46,559 nt of DNA from Gordonia desulfuricans NBRC 100010 (GTDB taxonomy: Bacteria; Actinomycetota; Actinomycetes; Mycobacteriales; Mycobacteriaceae). The stretch is from contig NZ_BCNF01000079.1 of the NCBI RefSeq assembly GCF_001485495.1, forward strand, positions 1 through 46,559, written 5' to 3'. The notes beneath the pieces are model-generated. The model saw only the letters and a list, made by a program, of their open reading frames with translations, was not told the DNA's origin and did not search any database. The translations under genes were made by a program, and so were the position numbers. Shown here piece by piece: positions 8,401-19,903 of the stretch; the stretch's first letter is position 1; every line of letters starts with the position of its first letter.

Positions 8401-9594
8401 GCGTGCGCGCCGAAGCCGGCCGCCAAAGACACCACACACACCGATCATGTCGGAATCGAGATGGTGCGTCGCCACGGCGCAGGGACGGTGGCCATGCTGG
8501 CCACCTCGACCACCCATCGACGGCTTCCCACCGTGCTGGCCGACGCGGCCAACGATCTCATATCCGGGGCCATCGGTCAGGGCACCGCTCTGGTCACCTC
8601 CGACGACGCAGCGCTCACGATTCGCACCAAGACCGCGTCGGCACTGGGCCTGGCCTCGCCGACGGAGGTGGAGGTTCCGCTGCACGTGCTGCTGGCGATC
8701 GCGGTCACCTCCTCGACCGAGGTCGGCCTCACCTCCCTGAACGAACTCCACGCGTCGAACCTCCCGGTGGACACCGCTCTTCGTGTTGTGCTGCAAGGAC
8801 TTTCCACCACGGATACGTTCGGGCGCGCCGAGCTCGAAACCCGACTACTGGCGCGCTTCCCGATGCTGAAGGGCACTCTGCCGCGCCGCCCTGCACTCGA
8901 CGATCTGGTGGCGCGCGTAGCACCCGGCATGGCGTGGGATGACGCCCGCGCCCGCTACCGATTCCCGGTCGAGGAGGAGCCGAAGGGGTCGACCGTCCCC
9001 ACCTACCGCACCCTGGTTCCCTCACGTGTGGTGTCCGGCGATACCCGGTCACAAGTGCTGCATGCGCTCGGCGCGGGGGACCGGCGGTTCCGTGCGCTCG
9101 GAATTCCGCTGGGCCACAGCGACGCGGTCGCCGACACCCTCTGCGAACATTTCGGAGCGACCCGCATCAATGCGACCGATGTGATCCTGGCGACGATGCG
9201 TGAGCGTGCCGCGGAGGTCGGTCTCGACTGGTCGATGATCCTCGCCGCGGACGCCGGCGCCGCCGCCGATCAGGAAGGGCTGAGAGGTTTCGTCGCCCAA
9301 GCTGTGCCGTCGATCGTCGACGCGGTGGCCGCAGTCGACGGACCGGTGGTGCTCACCGACCTGTCCACGCTGGCCGCCTACGGTCAGCTCGGGATCGTGC
9401 GCACGTGGACCGACCTGACCGACCCACCGCCACATTCGGTCTGGGCGACTATTCCACAGCCGCACACCAGCGGGCAGGCTGGTCCACTGGTCGACGGGGT
9501 GGCACTGCCGCTCAACAGCCCCGAGCAGTTCATCCCGCTGACCGACGACGACGTGACAGCGCTGGTCGCCGCCGCCGCCATCGTCGCACCGTAA
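5437..9594 (+). CDS. pglW: PglW: BREX type 2 NERD domain plus two kinase-like domains
   Basis: This 1385-residue protein is the first gene of a BREX-2 (phage growth limitation) operon. Residues 10-130 form a NERD nuclease-related domain (E18, D54, and VELKSW with E67 and K69). Residues about 220-480 are kinase-like but degenerate: NRG (345-347) stands where HRD should be and ADW (371-373) replaces DFG. Residues about 535-830 form a better kinase with a glycine loop GAGSTA, a lysine at 566, HRDIKPSN starting at H658 and DFS at 688-690. The C-terminal 500 residues carry no motif I recognise. In Streptomyces coelicolor Pgl, PglW is a Ser/Thr kinase required for resistance. The ATG at 5437 is used; a GTG follows at 5440. 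A 51-base gap to pglX suggests one transcript. Confidence 0.93.
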   Translation: MVADDRWIEVSKSAYAHEADGLKQLRDIVPPAPPYRAWTNFEFMDNHGGWNEIDALILGRRRLHMVELKSWNGVLSGNEKNWVLTGRSRKSRTQRSALLTTRHKAQKLASRLKDEVRKVALENQLDVDKVMRHFPFIQEEVFFHGDEFTVNLSDLAKSNLFGIDGREAETGLPGITGRLLEPPVDGRDNYGEDMSVILALALRELGASRRLERDAGSWTITGNTLDSGDDWQDFDVVHKVTGVHGRGRIVTSRRGAPAQARAAARRRIQREYELIRSFRQESIVPPLDLAQDDDGNAVLVYEKLDDFQPLDLALLTREVSVEQQIEILTQVADALAYAHRNQVSNRGLSPSTVLINTARLDDGGDVQIRLADWSWAGRIHRSTSASATVAGSAIAGSTGDEDVYQAPEDRWSPTADRIAVDVFSLGALAYFVFTGEAPARDRTDLRARLRIQNGLDLAASGGRFVDESLRAVVLQATRPSVSDRVKLDVKFQQPHFGAAEFRTELQQYTVARGVRVEPEPDPLNPLPDDELADGRFTVVKLLGAGSTARGVLVLDNSAAGERRVLKVGLDDSKTARLYDEAEVLTKLGQQQPTIPGVVELLEPPLHLGGRTALLLSDCGEQTLSDIVRHMAVSEAQLKLWGTQLLDTVVALDAAGIVHRDIKPSNLGMAKTPGTGKTKRPKTSLALFDFSLSRAGVTETEAGTPTYRDPFLGMGKRTAFDSAAERYSAAVVLYEMATGSTPVYGDGRSDPTALTDDVTIDVEAFTDAGLSQVRADALAGFFRTALARDARKRHDTATAMLTAWKSVFTARADEAASTEASRRGGNGPSFHPTPVIVMDQRPDVSTTLPPYTSLPEFVRTLTDLAGRRPTVMRRQVLELLLGTHAESPADPFVTYNDLAVRVHVTPGRVAQIFGEFSSLLHTDDPVKSFPTQRTKATIDDLYQRALSLITASGGVSTPELLARELVGDMQIGDLPDVQRVALGVLRVVLACAPKPAAKDTTHTDHVGIEMVRRHGAGTVAMLATSTTHRRLPTVLADAANDLISGAIGQGTALVTSDDAALTIRTKTASALGLASPTEVEVPLHVLLAIAVTSSTEVGLTSLNELHASNLPVDTALRVVLQGLSTTDTFGRAELETRLLARFPMLKGTLPRRPALDDLVARVAPGMAWDDARARYRFPVEEEPKGSTVPTYRTLVPSRVVSGDTRSQVLHALGAGDRRFRALGIPLGHSDAVADTLCEHFGATRINATDVILATMRERAAEVGLDWSMILAADAGAAADQEGLRGFVAQAVPSIVDAVAAVDGPVVLTDLSTLAAYGQLGIVRTWTDLTDPPPHSVWATIPQPHTSGQAGPLVDGVALPLNSPEQFIPLTDDDVTALVAAAAIVAP

Positions 9595-9645
9595 CGACCC
9601 CCAACCACCCCTCGACAGAGATCCATCCCAGGAGCCCCGCACACC

Positions 9646-12600
9646 ATGCCTCTCGCCACAATCGCCGGATCACAGTTGACGGCGGACCTCAAACCGCAGC
9701 TCGCGCTGTTGGTGGAGGATATGCGCGCGCAGCTCGACGCCGATGCCGACCGCACCGCCCGGTGGAAGGCCGAGCATGCCCACGCGCGTGAGCAGAAGCG
9801 CACCGCCGCCGCGTGGACCGACTTTGTGGAGGACCGACTCGTCCAGGCCGCCGTCGGCTGGTTGCTCACCTCGGTCTTCGTCCGCTTCTGTGAAGACAAC
9901 CTGCTGTTGGGGCCCAGCGCGGTGTGGATCAGTGGGCCCACCCCGACGCTGCGTCAGCGTGCCCTCGATGCCGAGGATCAGTTCTACCGCGATGAGCGCG
10001 GCGACGAGCAGGGCAGCCGCTCCTATCGCGAATGGCTCGAACAGTCCTTTGCCGCATTGCGCGCCAACCCGGGTACCGCATCGTTGGTCGACGACCACGC
10101 CGCCATCGAGCTCATCGCCCCCAGCTCGTTTGCCGTGGAGCAGCTGCTCGCGTACTGGCGCCGCACCGATGAGCACGGCCAACTGGTTTGGCATTTCACC
10201 GATCCCGAGCTCTCCACACGTTTCCTCGGTGACCTGTACCAAGACCTCTCCGACTACGCCAAGAAGAAGTACGCTCTTCTCCAGACACCGGAGTTCGTGG
10301 AGGAGTTCATCCTCGACCGCACCATGGAACCGGCCCTCAAGGATCGACCACTCGAGGGCTTCACGCTCATCGATCCGACCTGCGGTTCCGGGCACTTCCT
10401 CTTGGGTGCCTACGCCCGACTCGTCCGACGCTGGGAAGAAGCCGCTCCCGGTATGGAACGCAGGGCTCGCGCCAACAAGGCGCTGGCCTCGATTCACGGA
10501 GTGGACCTCAATCCCTTCGCCGTGGCCATCGCCAAGTTCCGACTCATCGTGGCGGCGATGAAGGCGTCCGGGGATACCGATCTCGTGCACGTGCCCAACT
10601 ACACCCTCAATCTCGCCACCGGCGACTCGCTCCTTCACGGCCCTGAGCGCGACGGTGCGGTTGCGCTCGACCTGGGTGACCAGAAGTTCGACAAAGACGC
10701 TGTGGCCAGTGGTTTCGCCTACTCCACCGAGGACGGCGAAAAGCTGCGCGATCTGTTGACCCTCGGGCAGTACGACGTGGTGGTGGGTAATCCTCCGTAC
10801 ATCACGGTCAGCGACAAGGCGCTCAATGCGCGATATCGGGAGCGATTCACCTACTGCAAGGGCACCTACGCATTGACCGTGCCCTTCATGGAACGATTCT
10901 TCACCCTCGCCAAACGCGGTGACCGTCCCGGCTGGGTCGGGCAGATAACGTCCAACTCGTTCATGAAGCGCGAGTTCGGGGTTCCGCTGATCGAGAAGTT
11001 CTTGGCGACCAAGGATCTGAGACTCGTTGCCGATACGTCCGGCGCCTACATCCCGGGACACGGCACCCCGACCATTATTCTCGTCGGCCGTAACCGTGAA
11101 TCCGACGACGATGTGCGCGCCGTGCTGGGTATACAGGGTGAACCGGGCGCTCCCGAGGACCCGGCCAAGGGCAAAGTGTGGACTTCGATTGTGGAACACG
11201 TCGACGAACCAGGCTTCGAGGATCAGTGGGTTTCGGTCGTCGACCTCAAGCGTCAGGTCCTCGAGGGTCATCCTTGGAGCCTTTCTGGCGGCGGAGCGGT
11301 GGAAGCGCTTTCGGCAATCAACTCAGCGGCTGTAAATGCTCTCGATGACCAGATCGATGGAAAGATCGGGTTCGCGAGTTTTCCGGGTGCCGATGACGCA
11401 TTCTTTGCGCCTCGCCATGCCCTGCGCCGCGCAGGAGTTCAGGACAAGCATGTAAAGACGCTGATCCTGGGGGAAGTTGTCCGCGACTGGAGCATCCGCC
11501 CTGAGTACGCATCATTTGCGCCCTATGACGACGCACACGATCCTATCGCTATCGACCCTCAAGCTCGTTGGTATCGGCGACAGTGGCCACTCCGGAGAAC
11601 ACTCCGCGCAACTACCGGTTTCGGTGGTGAAACCCAACTCGACGGGGGTGACAAGTGGTGGACTTGGTACCGCTGGGTCCCTGCACGTTATCGAAGCCCA
11701 TTGTCGATCACCTTTGCCGAAGTCGCCACCCACAACCACTTCGTGCTCGACCGCGGAGGCAAGGTGTTCAAGCAGACAGCGCCCGTCATCAAGTTGCCGG
11801 AGTACGCGACCGAGGACGACCACCTGCGACTACTCGGTGTGTTGAACAGTTCAACTGCATGCTTCTGGTTGCGGCAGAACTGTTATCCGAAGGGCGGTGA
11901 TCCGGTCGGAACAGAAGGCGCGCGAGTAAGCCCTGAGAAGTGGTCGGATCGCTACCAGTTCAACGGCACCACTGTGCAAGATTTTCCACTCCCTTCACGG
12001 TGGCCACTTGTGCGTGCAAAGGAAGTTGACGATCTTGCACGCGAGGCAGCCGAACTAGAACCGTGTGCGGAATCGGTGGGATCCCATATCGGAGTTTCCA
12101 CCTTGACCGACTTGCGCGCAATGAACTCCAAGATACATGGATCCATGCTCTCAACCCAGGAAGACCTCGACTGGGAGGTCTACCACCTCTACGGTCTGAC
12201 CGACTCGAATCTGAATCTGCCAGATGGCGCATCGAGTCCCGGGATCAGCCTGGGTGAGCGCGCCTTTGAGATTGCTTTGGCGCGCAGGATCGCTTCTGGC
12301 GATGCCGAATCCGAGTGGTTCACCCGGCACGGCTCCACGCCGATCACCGAGATTCCAGCACACTGGCCGCAGGAGTACCGCGATCTGGTGCAGCGCCGGC
12401 TCGACGAGATCGAGAGCAATCCATATGTTCGCCTTCTCGAGCGTCCGGAGTACAAACGGCGCTGGGCGGGGGAGTCGTGGGATACCAAACTTCAACGCGC
12501 TCTGCGGGATTGGCTACTCGACAGAATCGAGAATCCACAGCTGTGGGTCAACCCACAGGGGTTGCCGCAGCCGCAATCGGTGGGTGAGCTCGCCGGCGTG

Positions 12601-13263
12601 TTGGGCCGGGACCAGGAATTCATCGATGCACTCGATCTGTGGGCCGGACACAAGGACGCCCCAGTCACCGAGACGCTCGTCAAGCTGCTTTCCGATCAAG
12701 CCGTGCCCTACCTTGCTGCCCACCGCTACAAGGATTCGGGCCTGCGGAAGCGAGCCGAGTGGGAGCGGGTGTGGGATATGCAGCGCGATGAGGACGCGGG
12801 ACTGATCGCCGCAACCGACATCCCGGTGCCGCCCAAATACACCACCGCCGACTTCCGCAAGACCTCCTACTGGTCGCATCGCGGAAAGCTCGACGTGCCC
12901 AAGGAACGGTTCATCCTGTACCCCGATGCCGGTCGGGAGACCGACCCCACACCGCTGTTGGGTTGGGCCGGATGGGATCACGCACAGCAGGGGCTGGCGC
13001 TCGCAACCATCTATGCGATGCGTGAATCCGAAGGTGTGGAGAGCGCGACGCTCGTGCCGGTCGTCGCCGGCATCGCCGAGGTGCTGCCCTGGGTCAAACA
13101 GTGGCACAGCGGAGCAGACCCGAATCTCGGTGTCGACCTGTACGAATACCTCAACGGTCAGTTGCAGGAGAAGTCGCAGCAGGTGGGCGTGCCGGTGAGT
13201 GAACTCGCACAGTGGCGGCCTGCAGCACCCACGCGCGGACGGAAGAAGAAGGCGGGTAACTGA
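9646..13263 (+). CDS. pglX: PglX: BREX type 2 adenine-specific DNA methyltransferase
   Basis: The 1205-residue length is typical of BREX-2 PglX. SAM-binding motif I is [14 protein letters not shown] from D243 and the catalytic motif is NPPY at 382-385, both diagnostic of N6-adenine methyltransferases of the gamma type. In BREX the methyltransferase marks host DNA at a non-palindromic site and is also needed for defence. An AGGAG lies 11 bases before the ATG. Residues about 548-885 (11.29-12.30 kb) are less GC-rich (about 55-60% in samples, against about 63-65% on either side) and use codons such as ATA, CTA and GTA. This segment is the likely target-recognition part and may have been exchanged. 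I see no long homopolymer that would allow phase variation. The stop overlaps the pglY start by one base (TGATG). Confidence 0.94.
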   Translation: MPLATIAGSQLTADLKPQLALLVEDMRAQLDADADRTARWKAEHAHAREQKRTAAAWTDFVEDRLVQAAVGWLLTSVFVRFCEDNLLLGPSAVWISGPTPTLRQRALDAEDQFYRDERGDEQGSRSYREWLEQSFAALRANPGTASLVDDHAAIELIAPSSFAVEQLLAYWRRTDEHGQLVWHFTDPELSTRFLGDLYQDLSDYAKKKYALLQTPEFVEEFILDRTMEPALKDRPLEGFTLIDPTCGSGHFLLGAYARLVRRWEEAAPGMERRARANKALASIHGVDLNPFAVAIAKFRLIVAAMKASGDTDLVHVPNYTLNLATGDSLLHGPERDGAVALDLGDQKFDKDAVASGFAYSTEDGEKLRDLLTLGQYDVVVGNPPYITVSDKALNARYRERFTYCKGTYALTVPFMERFFTLAKRGDRPGWVGQITSNSFMKREFGVPLIEKFLATKDLRLVADTSGAYIPGHGTPTIILVGRNRESDDDVRAVLGIQGEPGAPEDPAKGKVWTSIVEHVDEPGFEDQWVSVVDLKRQVLEGHPWSLSGGGAVEALSAINSAAVNALDDQIDGKIGFASFPGADDAFFAPRHALRRAGVQDKHVKTLILGEVVRDWSIRPEYASFAPYDDAHDPIAIDPQARWYRRQWPLRRTLRATTGFGGETQLDGGDKWWTWYRWVPARYRSPLSITFAEVATHNHFVLDRGGKVFKQTAPVIKLPEYATEDDHLRLLGVLNSSTACFWLRQNCYPKGGDPVGTEGARVSPEKWSDRYQFNGTTVQDFPLPSRWPLVRAKEVDDLAREAAELEPCAESVGSHIGVSTLTDLRAMNSKIHGSMLSTQEDLDWEVYHLYGLTDSNLNLPDGASSPGISLGERAFEIALARRIASGDAESEWFTRHGSTPITEIPAHWPQEYRDLVQRRLDEIESNPYVRLLERPEYKRRWAGESWDTKLQRALRDWLLDRIENPQLWVNPQGLPQPQSVGELAGVLGRDQEFIDALDLWAGHKDAPVTETLVKLLSDQAVPYLAAHRYKDSGLRKRAEWERVWDMQRDEDAGLIAATDIPVPPKYTTADFRKTSYWSHRGKLDVPKERFILYPDAGRETDPTPLLGWAGWDHAQQGLALATIYAMRESEGVESATLVPVVAGIAEVLPWVKQWHSGADPNLGVDLYEYLNGQLQEKSQQVGVPVSELAQWRPAAPTRGRKKKAGN

Positions 13264-16200
13264 TGTTTCCGGGAATGGCCTCTGGCCCCGCGCACACACT
13301 GCGCGAGGTCTTCGACATCACCGAGTCGGCGGGACGCAATGACTATGTCCTCAAACTGTCCGACTCGGTCGGTGACGCGCAGCTGACCCAGACCATCGAC
13401 TCCTACGTCGTGACACCTGCATTGGCCGAGGCATTCGACGTCGCTCTCGGCGTCGTCGACGAGGGGTTGCGCACCGGTGAGAACAAGGCCGCCTTTCTCG
13501 ACGGCTCCTTCGGTTCCGGTAAATCGCACTTCATGGCGGTGCTGTACGCGATCCTCGGCCACGCACCGCAGGCACTCGCGGTTCCCGAGTTGCAGCCCAT
13601 CATCGCCAAGCACACGGCCATCGAACAGAAGAAACTGCTGCGGCTGACCTTCCACTTCCTGGGCGCAGATTCCGTCGAGGCCTCACTGTTCGACCAGTAC
13701 CTGCACCAGATCAGGGAGTTGCATCCCGACTCGGCACCACCGGTGCTCCATTCGGCCGGCAACCTGTTCACCGACGCCGCCAACCGTCGGGCCGCCGACG
13801 GAGACGAAAAGTTCTTCGCCACCCTCAACGGATCGGCCGGCTCCTCCGGGACCACCGTCGACTGGGGCAAGGCCGATGTGGCGGTGGGCGATTGGAACGC
13901 CACCAGCTATGCCGAGGCCACCGCCGCAGACGCCGACCCCGCCCTGCGTTCACGCCTGCAGCAGGCCCTGATCGCCACCTACTTCACCAGCTACTCCCGC
14001 AACACCGATTGGCTGCCACTCGAAGACGGCCTCGCGGTGATCGCATCACACGCCAAGTCGTTGGGCTATGCGGGTGTGGTGCTGCTCCTCGACGAGCTGA
14101 TGCTCTGGTTGTCGTTCATCATCTCCGAGCGCGAACGCTTCAACGCCGAGGTGCAGAAGCTCACCAAGCTCGTCGAGACCAGTCGTGGACGACTCGCGCT
14201 CCCCGTGATCTCCTTTGTGGCACGGCAGTTCGATCTGACCAGGTGGGTGGCGACGGGCTCCGACTCGGGAGCCACCCAGCAGGCGGCCGAACAAGCCATC
14301 CGACATCAGGCCGGGCGGTTCGCGAATGTGGTTCTGGGCGACGAGAATCTGCCGTACATCGCACACAAGCGCCTGCTCCGGGTGCGCGATCCCGAGGCCC
14401 AGCAGTGGCTCGAGAGTGCCTTCGCCGCGATCGACCGCAACCCCAAGGTGTGGGACGTTCTGCTCGACGGCATCAACACCGACGATCAGCATCGCGGATC
14501 CGACTCGGATGCCTTCACACTCACCTACCCGTTCTCGCCGGCGCTCATCGCGACGCTGCGCAGTCTGTCGGGGGTGATGCAGCGTGAACGCACCGCGCTC
14601 AAGGTGATGAAGCAGATGCTCGAGGACAACGCCGACCGTCTCACCGTGGAGAACGTGATCCCGGTGGGGGAGGCGTTCGACTACATCATCGACAGCGCAG
14701 GTAACACCCCCATCAACGATGCCGTGGCCCAGACCTTCAAGACCGCACGCACCCTGTGGTTCGACAAGCTCCGCCCGCTGCTCTTCCACCAGGTCAACGT
14801 CGATCCGGACACCTCCGATGCCGACGTGCCGGCCGGGTTGCGCGCCGACATCCGGATCGCCAAGACCCTGCTGATGTCGGCGTTGGCACCGAATGTGCCC
14901 GCGCTCAAGCAGATCGACGCGTCACGTCTGGCATCGCTCAACCATGGCAGCGTGGTCAGCCTGATCCCGGGTGACCAGGTCGGCCAGATCGTCGCCAAGG
15001 TGCGCCGCTGGGCCGCCGACGTCCCCGAGATCACCGTCTCCGGTGACGCCAACCCGATCTTCTCGGTGACCCTGGAATCGGTGGACTACGAGCGGATCAT
15101 CGAACGCGGCCGTGAGAACGACACCGATGGCGAACGCCGAAAACTCATGCGCGAGTTGCTCAGCGAGTTCTTCGGTGTCGGCAACGCGCAGCAGGCCGTC
15201 GACGGGGCATACTTGCGGACCGCCATCTGGCGCGCCACCGAACGTGACGTCGAAGTGGTCTTCGGCAACATCCGTGATCATGGCTACCTGTCCGATGATG
15301 CGTTCCGACCCTCTCGTGATGGTGTCTTCCGCATGATCGTCGACCTGCCGTTCGACGAGGCAGGACACACCACCGCCGAGGATCATGATCGCCTGGATGC
15401 GCTGATGCGCACCGCCACCGACCGGTTCACCGTCTGTTGGACCCCGGCGTTCTTCCCGGAGAAGATCACCAGGCAGCTCGGTCGCCTGGTGATCCTCAAC
15501 TATGTCCTCGCCGGCGACCGGTGGGCCGGCTTCGCCAACGAACTCGCCGAGTCCGATCGGGCCGCGGCGAGATCGATTCTGCAGCAGCAGCAATCACAGC
15601 TGCGCGGTCAGATCGGGTCGGCGATCCAGGTGTACTACGGGGTGGCATCCACCGCCGGCGCCGACGCCGCACTGTTCGCCGATCAACCGCCGCTCCGGTC
15701 CCTGCATGCCGGTTTCACCGCGCAGCCGCCGATCGGGACCACACTCGGCGAGGCCGTGGAACGATTGATCGCCGACGCATTCACCGCGCTCTACCCCGAC
15801 CATCCGGACTTCACCCCCTCCGACAAGGTCATCACGCGCCGTGAACTGGCGATGACCCTTGAACGGTTGCGCGAGGCCCAATCCGACCCCGAGGGCCGGC
15901 TCGCCTTGGATCGCGGTGACATTCAGACGGTACGTCGGATCGTCACTCCCCTCGGACTGGCCAAGACCAGTGAGACACATCTGATCTTCTCCGCCGATCA
16001 GTTCGCCGGCTGGCGGTCACGGATCACCCAGGAGCTGGGGCGGTCCGGGGTATCCACCGACGATTCCGGTGACACATCGCACTCCGAGGTCCCGGTCGAG
16101 GCAGTACGGACCGCGATCATCGAGTCCGGGCCTCGCCGCGGACTCACCGACGACGTGGTCGACCTGATCACCGCGGCATGGGCTGCGCAGACCAGACGGT

Positions 16201-17066
16201 CGTGGTTCCTGCACGGATCGGCGGTCGCCGAGCCGGGGCTGGGTGAGTTCCGGCGCCGCGGGCTCACACTCAGGGTCGAACCGTTGCCCGAACGGCAGGC
16301 ATGGGTCGATGCCAACGCCCGGTGGACCAAGCTGACCGGACAGCGACCCAACGACTTCCTGACGCCCAGCAATGTGGCTGCATTCGCCGACGCCGTCCGC
16401 ACCTTTGCCGCCGATCGACAGGTACACCGCAACCGGTTGGCCTCGGCACTGGACAAGGCCTACTCGCAGCGAGGGATCGACGGCGGGGCACGCCTGACGA
16501 CCGCCCTCGCGCTCGACAAGGTGTTCGCCCCGGACCTCTCGACTCTGGACAACCTCGCCGTGGTCACACGGATCGCCGACGCCGACCTCGGGGGCGCCAC
16601 CGATACCGAGGCCAGTCGATCACTCGCCACCGCCCCCGCAGTGGCCGATGCCGTGGAGGGATTCGCTTTCCAACGCCTCGAACCGCTGTTGCACCGTGCC
16701 GCGGCCGATGGGTCGTCGGAAGCGGGATTGGATGCGGCAAGCATCGTCGCCGAACTCGATGCCGCCCTGGTCGCCCAGGAATTCGCGACGCCGCTCGTCG
16801 CCGCACTCGCCCGGGTCAAGGAACGCCGCGAATCGTGGACCGACGCGCAGCTCGCCACACCGCCCCCCACACCACAACCGCGGACCGAACCTCAACCGGC
16901 AGATTCCCGACCGGGACCGCACGCGCCGGTGGTGGAGGTGCAGGTGTCGGCGAGGACCGGATTCAGTGCCGTGGAGCAGAAGCTCGCCGACCTCCTCGAC
17001 AAGCACCCCAAGCGCACCTACACGGTCACGATCACCGACACGACGATCACCGACACCGACCGATGA
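13263..17066 (+). CDS. pglY: PglY: BREX type 2 P-loop ATPase (BrxC/DUF6079 group)
   Basis: This 1267-residue soluble ATPase carries Walker A GSFGSGKS at residues 81-88 and a Walker B-type [11 protein letters not shown] with D277 and E278. Length, motif spacing and position between pglX and pglZ identify it as PglY, the BREX-2 counterpart of BrxC. BrxC-type ATPases are thought to assemble on DNA with PglX and PglZ. The C-terminus has a Pro/Thr-rich linker (about residues 1198-1225) and then a short conserved tail. The ATG shares one base with the pglX stop, and the gene ends in an ATGA overlap with pglZ. Both junctions point to translational coupling. Base use is uniform with the rest of the operon. 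Confidence 0.93.
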   Translation: MFPGMASGPAHTLREVFDITESAGRNDYVLKLSDSVGDAQLTQTIDSYVVTPALAEAFDVALGVVDEGLRTGENKAAFLDGSFGSGKSHFMAVLYAILGHAPQALAVPELQPIIAKHTAIEQKKLLRLTFHFLGADSVEASLFDQYLHQIRELHPDSAPPVLHSAGNLFTDAANRRAADGDEKFFATLNGSAGSSGTTVDWGKADVAVGDWNATSYAEATAADADPALRSRLQQALIATYFTSYSRNTDWLPLEDGLAVIASHAKSLGYAGVVLLLDELMLWLSFIISERERFNAEVQKLTKLVETSRGRLALPVISFVARQFDLTRWVATGSDSGATQQAAEQAIRHQAGRFANVVLGDENLPYIAHKRLLRVRDPEAQQWLESAFAAIDRNPKVWDVLLDGINTDDQHRGSDSDAFTLTYPFSPALIATLRSLSGVMQRERTALKVMKQMLEDNADRLTVENVIPVGEAFDYIIDSAGNTPINDAVAQTFKTARTLWFDKLRPLLFHQVNVDPDTSDADVPAGLRADIRIAKTLLMSALAPNVPALKQIDASRLASLNHGSVVSLIPGDQVGQIVAKVRRWAADVPEITVSGDANPIFSVTLESVDYERIIERGRENDTDGERRKLMRELLSEFFGVGNAQQAVDGAYLRTAIWRATERDVEVVFGNIRDHGYLSDDAFRPSRDGVFRMIVDLPFDEAGHTTAEDHDRLDALMRTATDRFTVCWTPAFFPEKITRQLGRLVILNYVLAGDRWAGFANELAESDRAAARSILQQQQSQLRGQIGSAIQVYYGVASTAGADAALFADQPPLRSLHAGFTAQPPIGTTLGEAVERLIADAFTALYPDHPDFTPSDKVITRRELAMTLERLREAQSDPEGRLALDRGDIQTVRRIVTPLGLAKTSETHLIFSADQFAGWRSRITQELGRSGVSTDDSGDTSHSEVPVEAVRTAIIESGPRRGLTDDVVDLITAAWAAQTRRSWFLHGSAVAEPGLGEFRRRGLTLRVEPLPERQAWVDANARWTKLTGQRPNDFLTPSNVAAFADAVRTFAADRQVHRNRLASALDKAYSQRGIDGGARLTTALALDKVFAPDLSTLDNLAVVTRIADADLGGATDTEASRSLATAPAVADAVEGFAFQRLEPLLHRAAADGSSEAGLDAASIVAELDAALVAQEFATPLVAALARVKERRESWTDAQLATPPPTPQPRTEPQPADSRPGPHAPVVEVQVSARTGFSAVEQKLADLLDKHPKRTYTVTITDTTITDTDR

Positions 17067-19903
17067 CCGACACAGCGGTACTGCCGGACGCCGACCTGCA
17101 GTCGATCAAGGGTGTGATCACCGAACTCCGCGACAAGAAGTATCGTCCGGGAGTGGTTGCGGTGTCGGCGGTCCCGATATGGTCGGGACCGGACGAGGTC
17201 ACCCACGCCGGTGATCGGATCCTGATCACCACGGCACCCAGCGTGCTCGGGATCCGCGACGCTCTCCGCCGCCGTGCCGAGACCGACTGGCTGGTGATCC
17301 TCACCGACCGGCCCGCGGTGGAGATCCCCAGTGGCGTAGCCGAACACCTGGTGACCGGGCGGCTGCGCAATCTCGATCCGTTCCCGTTGCTGCGCAACGC
17401 CTTCGCCGCGTCCAAGCAGGAGTTCGGCCTGCTGGGCGACCGGACCGACATCGCCCGGGCCATGCTGCGTGAGGTGGGGGACAAGCCGTCACCGGCACCG
17501 GGTGGTGTCCTGACCAACGATCATGTCTTCACCGAGGTCGGCAACAAGCGTTTCGGGCTCGTGCGCGGTGACATCACCCCACACCATGTCGCGGTGTGGT
17601 CGATGGATCCGGTGAAGGCCCGGAGCTATGAGGCGTGGGCAACCCATGCCCCGCCTGTGCTCGTCGAGCAGTATCTCGAGTGGCTCACCCGACGACTCGG
17701 AGAACTGGGACCGGTCGTCGTATCCGCGTGGCGGCATCAGGGACCGTCGTCGATCGTTCCGCTCGGACTGGTCGCCGGACTCCTGACGGGTACACCGCAG
17801 CCGGGCGAGGATGTCGGAGACTCCATCCCACGCGTCCGCACCCGCCTCGAGATGAAGGTCGACGACGTCGTGGTGACGGAGGCACAACTCGCGACCTGGG
17901 GGGCGTTGGCCACGCTCGCCGTCGCAGCTGCCCCTGATCCGGGACCGACGCTGACCGCTGCCGAGGCTTTGGCGTCCGAGCTCCATGCCGAGTCGCTCGT
18001 CGCGCGCTCCGACACGTTGCCCTCCGCACTGATCCTGCGCCTGAACACCTTTGCCGCTCGGCTGGCACAGGCGGCCCAACAAGTGGTGAGGCGTGGTGGC
18101 GCGGAGACGGCCGATCTCGGGGCCGTCGAGAACGCGTGGGCCGCGGTGTGCGCGCACCGTGATCACGATTCGTCCGCCGCACCGCGTGACGTCGGAGTCG
18201 GTGCCGCGGGTCTCCGGCTGCTGCGGCGACTGGTGACGTCCTGGCCGCAGCCCACCACCCTGGCGGAGTGGTTGGCCACCTACCGCACCGATCTGTCCTG
18301 GGTGGACAGCGCGGTCAACCGCGCCCACGTCGGCGCCGACAACCCCACTCTGGCCACGGCCAATCACGCCCTCCTGCAAACGATCCGGGTGCACCGCGCC
18401 CGACTGGATCGCGAGTTCGCCGCGCGACTCGCGGCGGCGGGGGTGCATCGCGAAACCGGAGCGGGTGCACCGCTGTACGTCGAGGATGTCCTGACCTCGA
18501 TCGTTCTTCCGCTCACCGCCCTCCACCACGGTGGAACCGGCGCAGGCCTCGGGACCGCCGCACCCCAACGGTCACCGGTCTTGGTGATCGTTGCCGACGG
18601 GATGGACGTGGCCTCGGCCAACGACATCGTGGCCGATGCTCTCCGCCATCGTCGACCGCAGTGGCAGAACTGCATCGGAACCGATCACGACGGTCCGCTG
18701 ACGGCGTTGTCGGCGTTGCCGAGCGTCACCCACTTCTCTCGGTGTTCGCTGCTCACCGGGGCGTTGGCGGCCGGTGGGCAAGACCGTGAGCGGTCCGGAT
18801 TCGCCGACTGGTTGCAGCAGCAAGGGTTACGCGGGCAGGGACAGGTGCTGTTCCACAAGGCCGATCTCGATGCCGTGTCGAAGGGACACTCGCTGGCGCT
18901 CGATGTGCGTCACGCCGTGCAGGACACCGAAGGCCGGACGGTCGTGGCCTGCGTACTCAACGACATCGACGACGCCCTCGACCGATCCGATCCGATCGGT
19001 ACCTCGTGGACGATCGCGTCGTTCAAACATCTGGATGCGTTGCTCACCGAGGCCGCCGCGGTCGGCCGGACCGTGGTCCTCGTCAGCGATCACGGGCATG
19101 TGGTGGAACGGCGTGAACAGCCGAGTGTGCAGCGCGGCGAACAGGTTTCTGCCCGGTATCGGCACGCAACCGGCATACCCGCGGCCGACGACGAGGTGCT
19201 CGTGGCCGGTGACCGTGTCCTCACCGACGATCATCGGGCGGTCCTGGCCGTCGACGAACAGCTCCGCTACACCGGCCTCAAGGCCGGATATCACGGCGGC
19301 GGGGCACTCGCCGAGGTGTGTATCTCGGTGTCGATTCTGGTCAACGGTGCGATCGGCTCGCACTTGCCCTTGGCGCCGGCAGACTTCGGACCGCCCTCGT
19401 GGTGGGACCTCGACGATCCCAGCTCCACGGCGGGCACCCCGGTGGTGACCTCGATCGAGGTTCGGGCGCCGAAGAAGCGTCCGGCCAAGCCGACGAAGGC
19501 GGCCACACGGGCGGCATCGAATGGTCAGGAGTCCCTGTTCGATCTCGGGGCTGCGCCGGCCTCCGACTCGTCGTCGGCCGATCGTGGTGACACGGCAGTC
19601 TTCGATCTGGTGGGGCAGGTGCTCACCACCGATCTGTTCTCCAGTCAGTTCGCGCGGTTCGGGCGCAACCTCACCAAGGTGTCGATCGGGGCACTACTGC
19701 GCGAGGCCGAGGCGGCCAACGGCGTGATCCCGATGGTCAAGGTCGCCGAGATCCTGGATCTGCGACCGGCCAAGGCCCGTGGGGCGGTCGCCCATCTCAG
19801 CCAGATCTTCAACATCGATGGCGTGTCGGTGATCGGCCAGCGAGGAGACGACGTGATCATCGCGACCCCGTTGTTGTTCGAGCAGTTCGGATTGTCGCAG
19901 TGA
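17063..19903 (+). CDS. pglZ: PglZ: BREX type 2 alkaline-phosphatase-superfamily protein
   Basis: The protein has 946 residues from the ATG at 17063, which overlaps the pglY stop (ATGA). The frame extends far upstream, but that part is an out-of-frame read of pglY. The PglZ domain shows [10 protein letters not shown] with metal-type D512 and [12 protein letters not shown] with D676, H677 and H679, the metal-binding pattern of the alkaline phosphatase superfamily. The last 100 residues ([20 protein letters not shown]) look like a winged-helix module. PglZ is the signature protein of all BREX types; in Streptomyces Pgl it is toxic without PglX. The stop overlaps the brxD start (GTGA). Confidence 0.94.
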   Translation: MTDTAVLPDADLQSIKGVITELRDKKYRPGVVAVSAVPIWSGPDEVTHAGDRILITTAPSVLGIRDALRRRAETDWLVILTDRPAVEIPSGVAEHLVTGRLRNLDPFPLLRNAFAASKQEFGLLGDRTDIARAMLREVGDKPSPAPGGVLTNDHVFTEVGNKRFGLVRGDITPHHVAVWSMDPVKARSYEAWATHAPPVLVEQYLEWLTRRLGELGPVVVSAWRHQGPSSIVPLGLVAGLLTGTPQPGEDVGDSIPRVRTRLEMKVDDVVVTEAQLATWGALATLAVAAAPDPGPTLTAAEALASELHAESLVARSDTLPSALILRLNTFAARLAQAAQQVVRRGGAETADLGAVENAWAAVCAHRDHDSSAAPRDVGVGAAGLRLLRRLVTSWPQPTTLAEWLATYRTDLSWVDSAVNRAHVGADNPTLATANHALLQTIRVHRARLDREFAARLAAAGVHRETGAGAPLYVEDVLTSIVLPLTALHHGGTGAGLGTAAPQRSPVLVIVADGMDVASANDIVADALRHRRPQWQNCIGTDHDGPLTALSALPSVTHFSRCSLLTGALAAGGQDRERSGFADWLQQQGLRGQGQVLFHKADLDAVSKGHSLALDVRHAVQDTEGRTVVACVLNDIDDALDRSDPIGTSWTIASFKHLDALLTEAAAVGRTVVLVSDHGHVVERREQPSVQRGEQVSARYRHATGIPAADDEVLVAGDRVLTDDHRAVLAVDEQLRYTGLKAGYHGGGALAEVCISVSILVNGAIGSHLPLAPADFGPPSWWDLDDPSSTAGTPVVTSIEVRAPKKRPAKPTKAATRAASNGQESLFDLGAAPASDSSSADRGDTAVFDLVGQVLTTDLFSSQFARFGRNLTKVSIGALLREAEAANGVIPMVKVAEILDLRPAKARGAVAHLSQIFNIDGVSVIGQRGDDVIIATPLLFEQFGLSQ

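Noticed and set aside
9670..11271. Long reverse-strand open frames opposite the BREX genes and others (for example 533 codons opposite pglX)
   Set aside because: These are shadows typical of high-GC DNA. No family motifs, and codon-position bias follows the forward genes.
9646..13263. Phase-variable homopolymer tract in pglX, as in Streptomyces Pgl
   Set aside because: I found no run of Gs or Cs long enough to slip in the coding sequence.
16301..17062. An open frame that would extend pglZ upstream by 254 residues
   Set aside because: It overlaps pglY fully, has an Arg/Pro-rich shadow composition, and the ATG at 17063 gives the expected ATGA overlap and family N-terminus.
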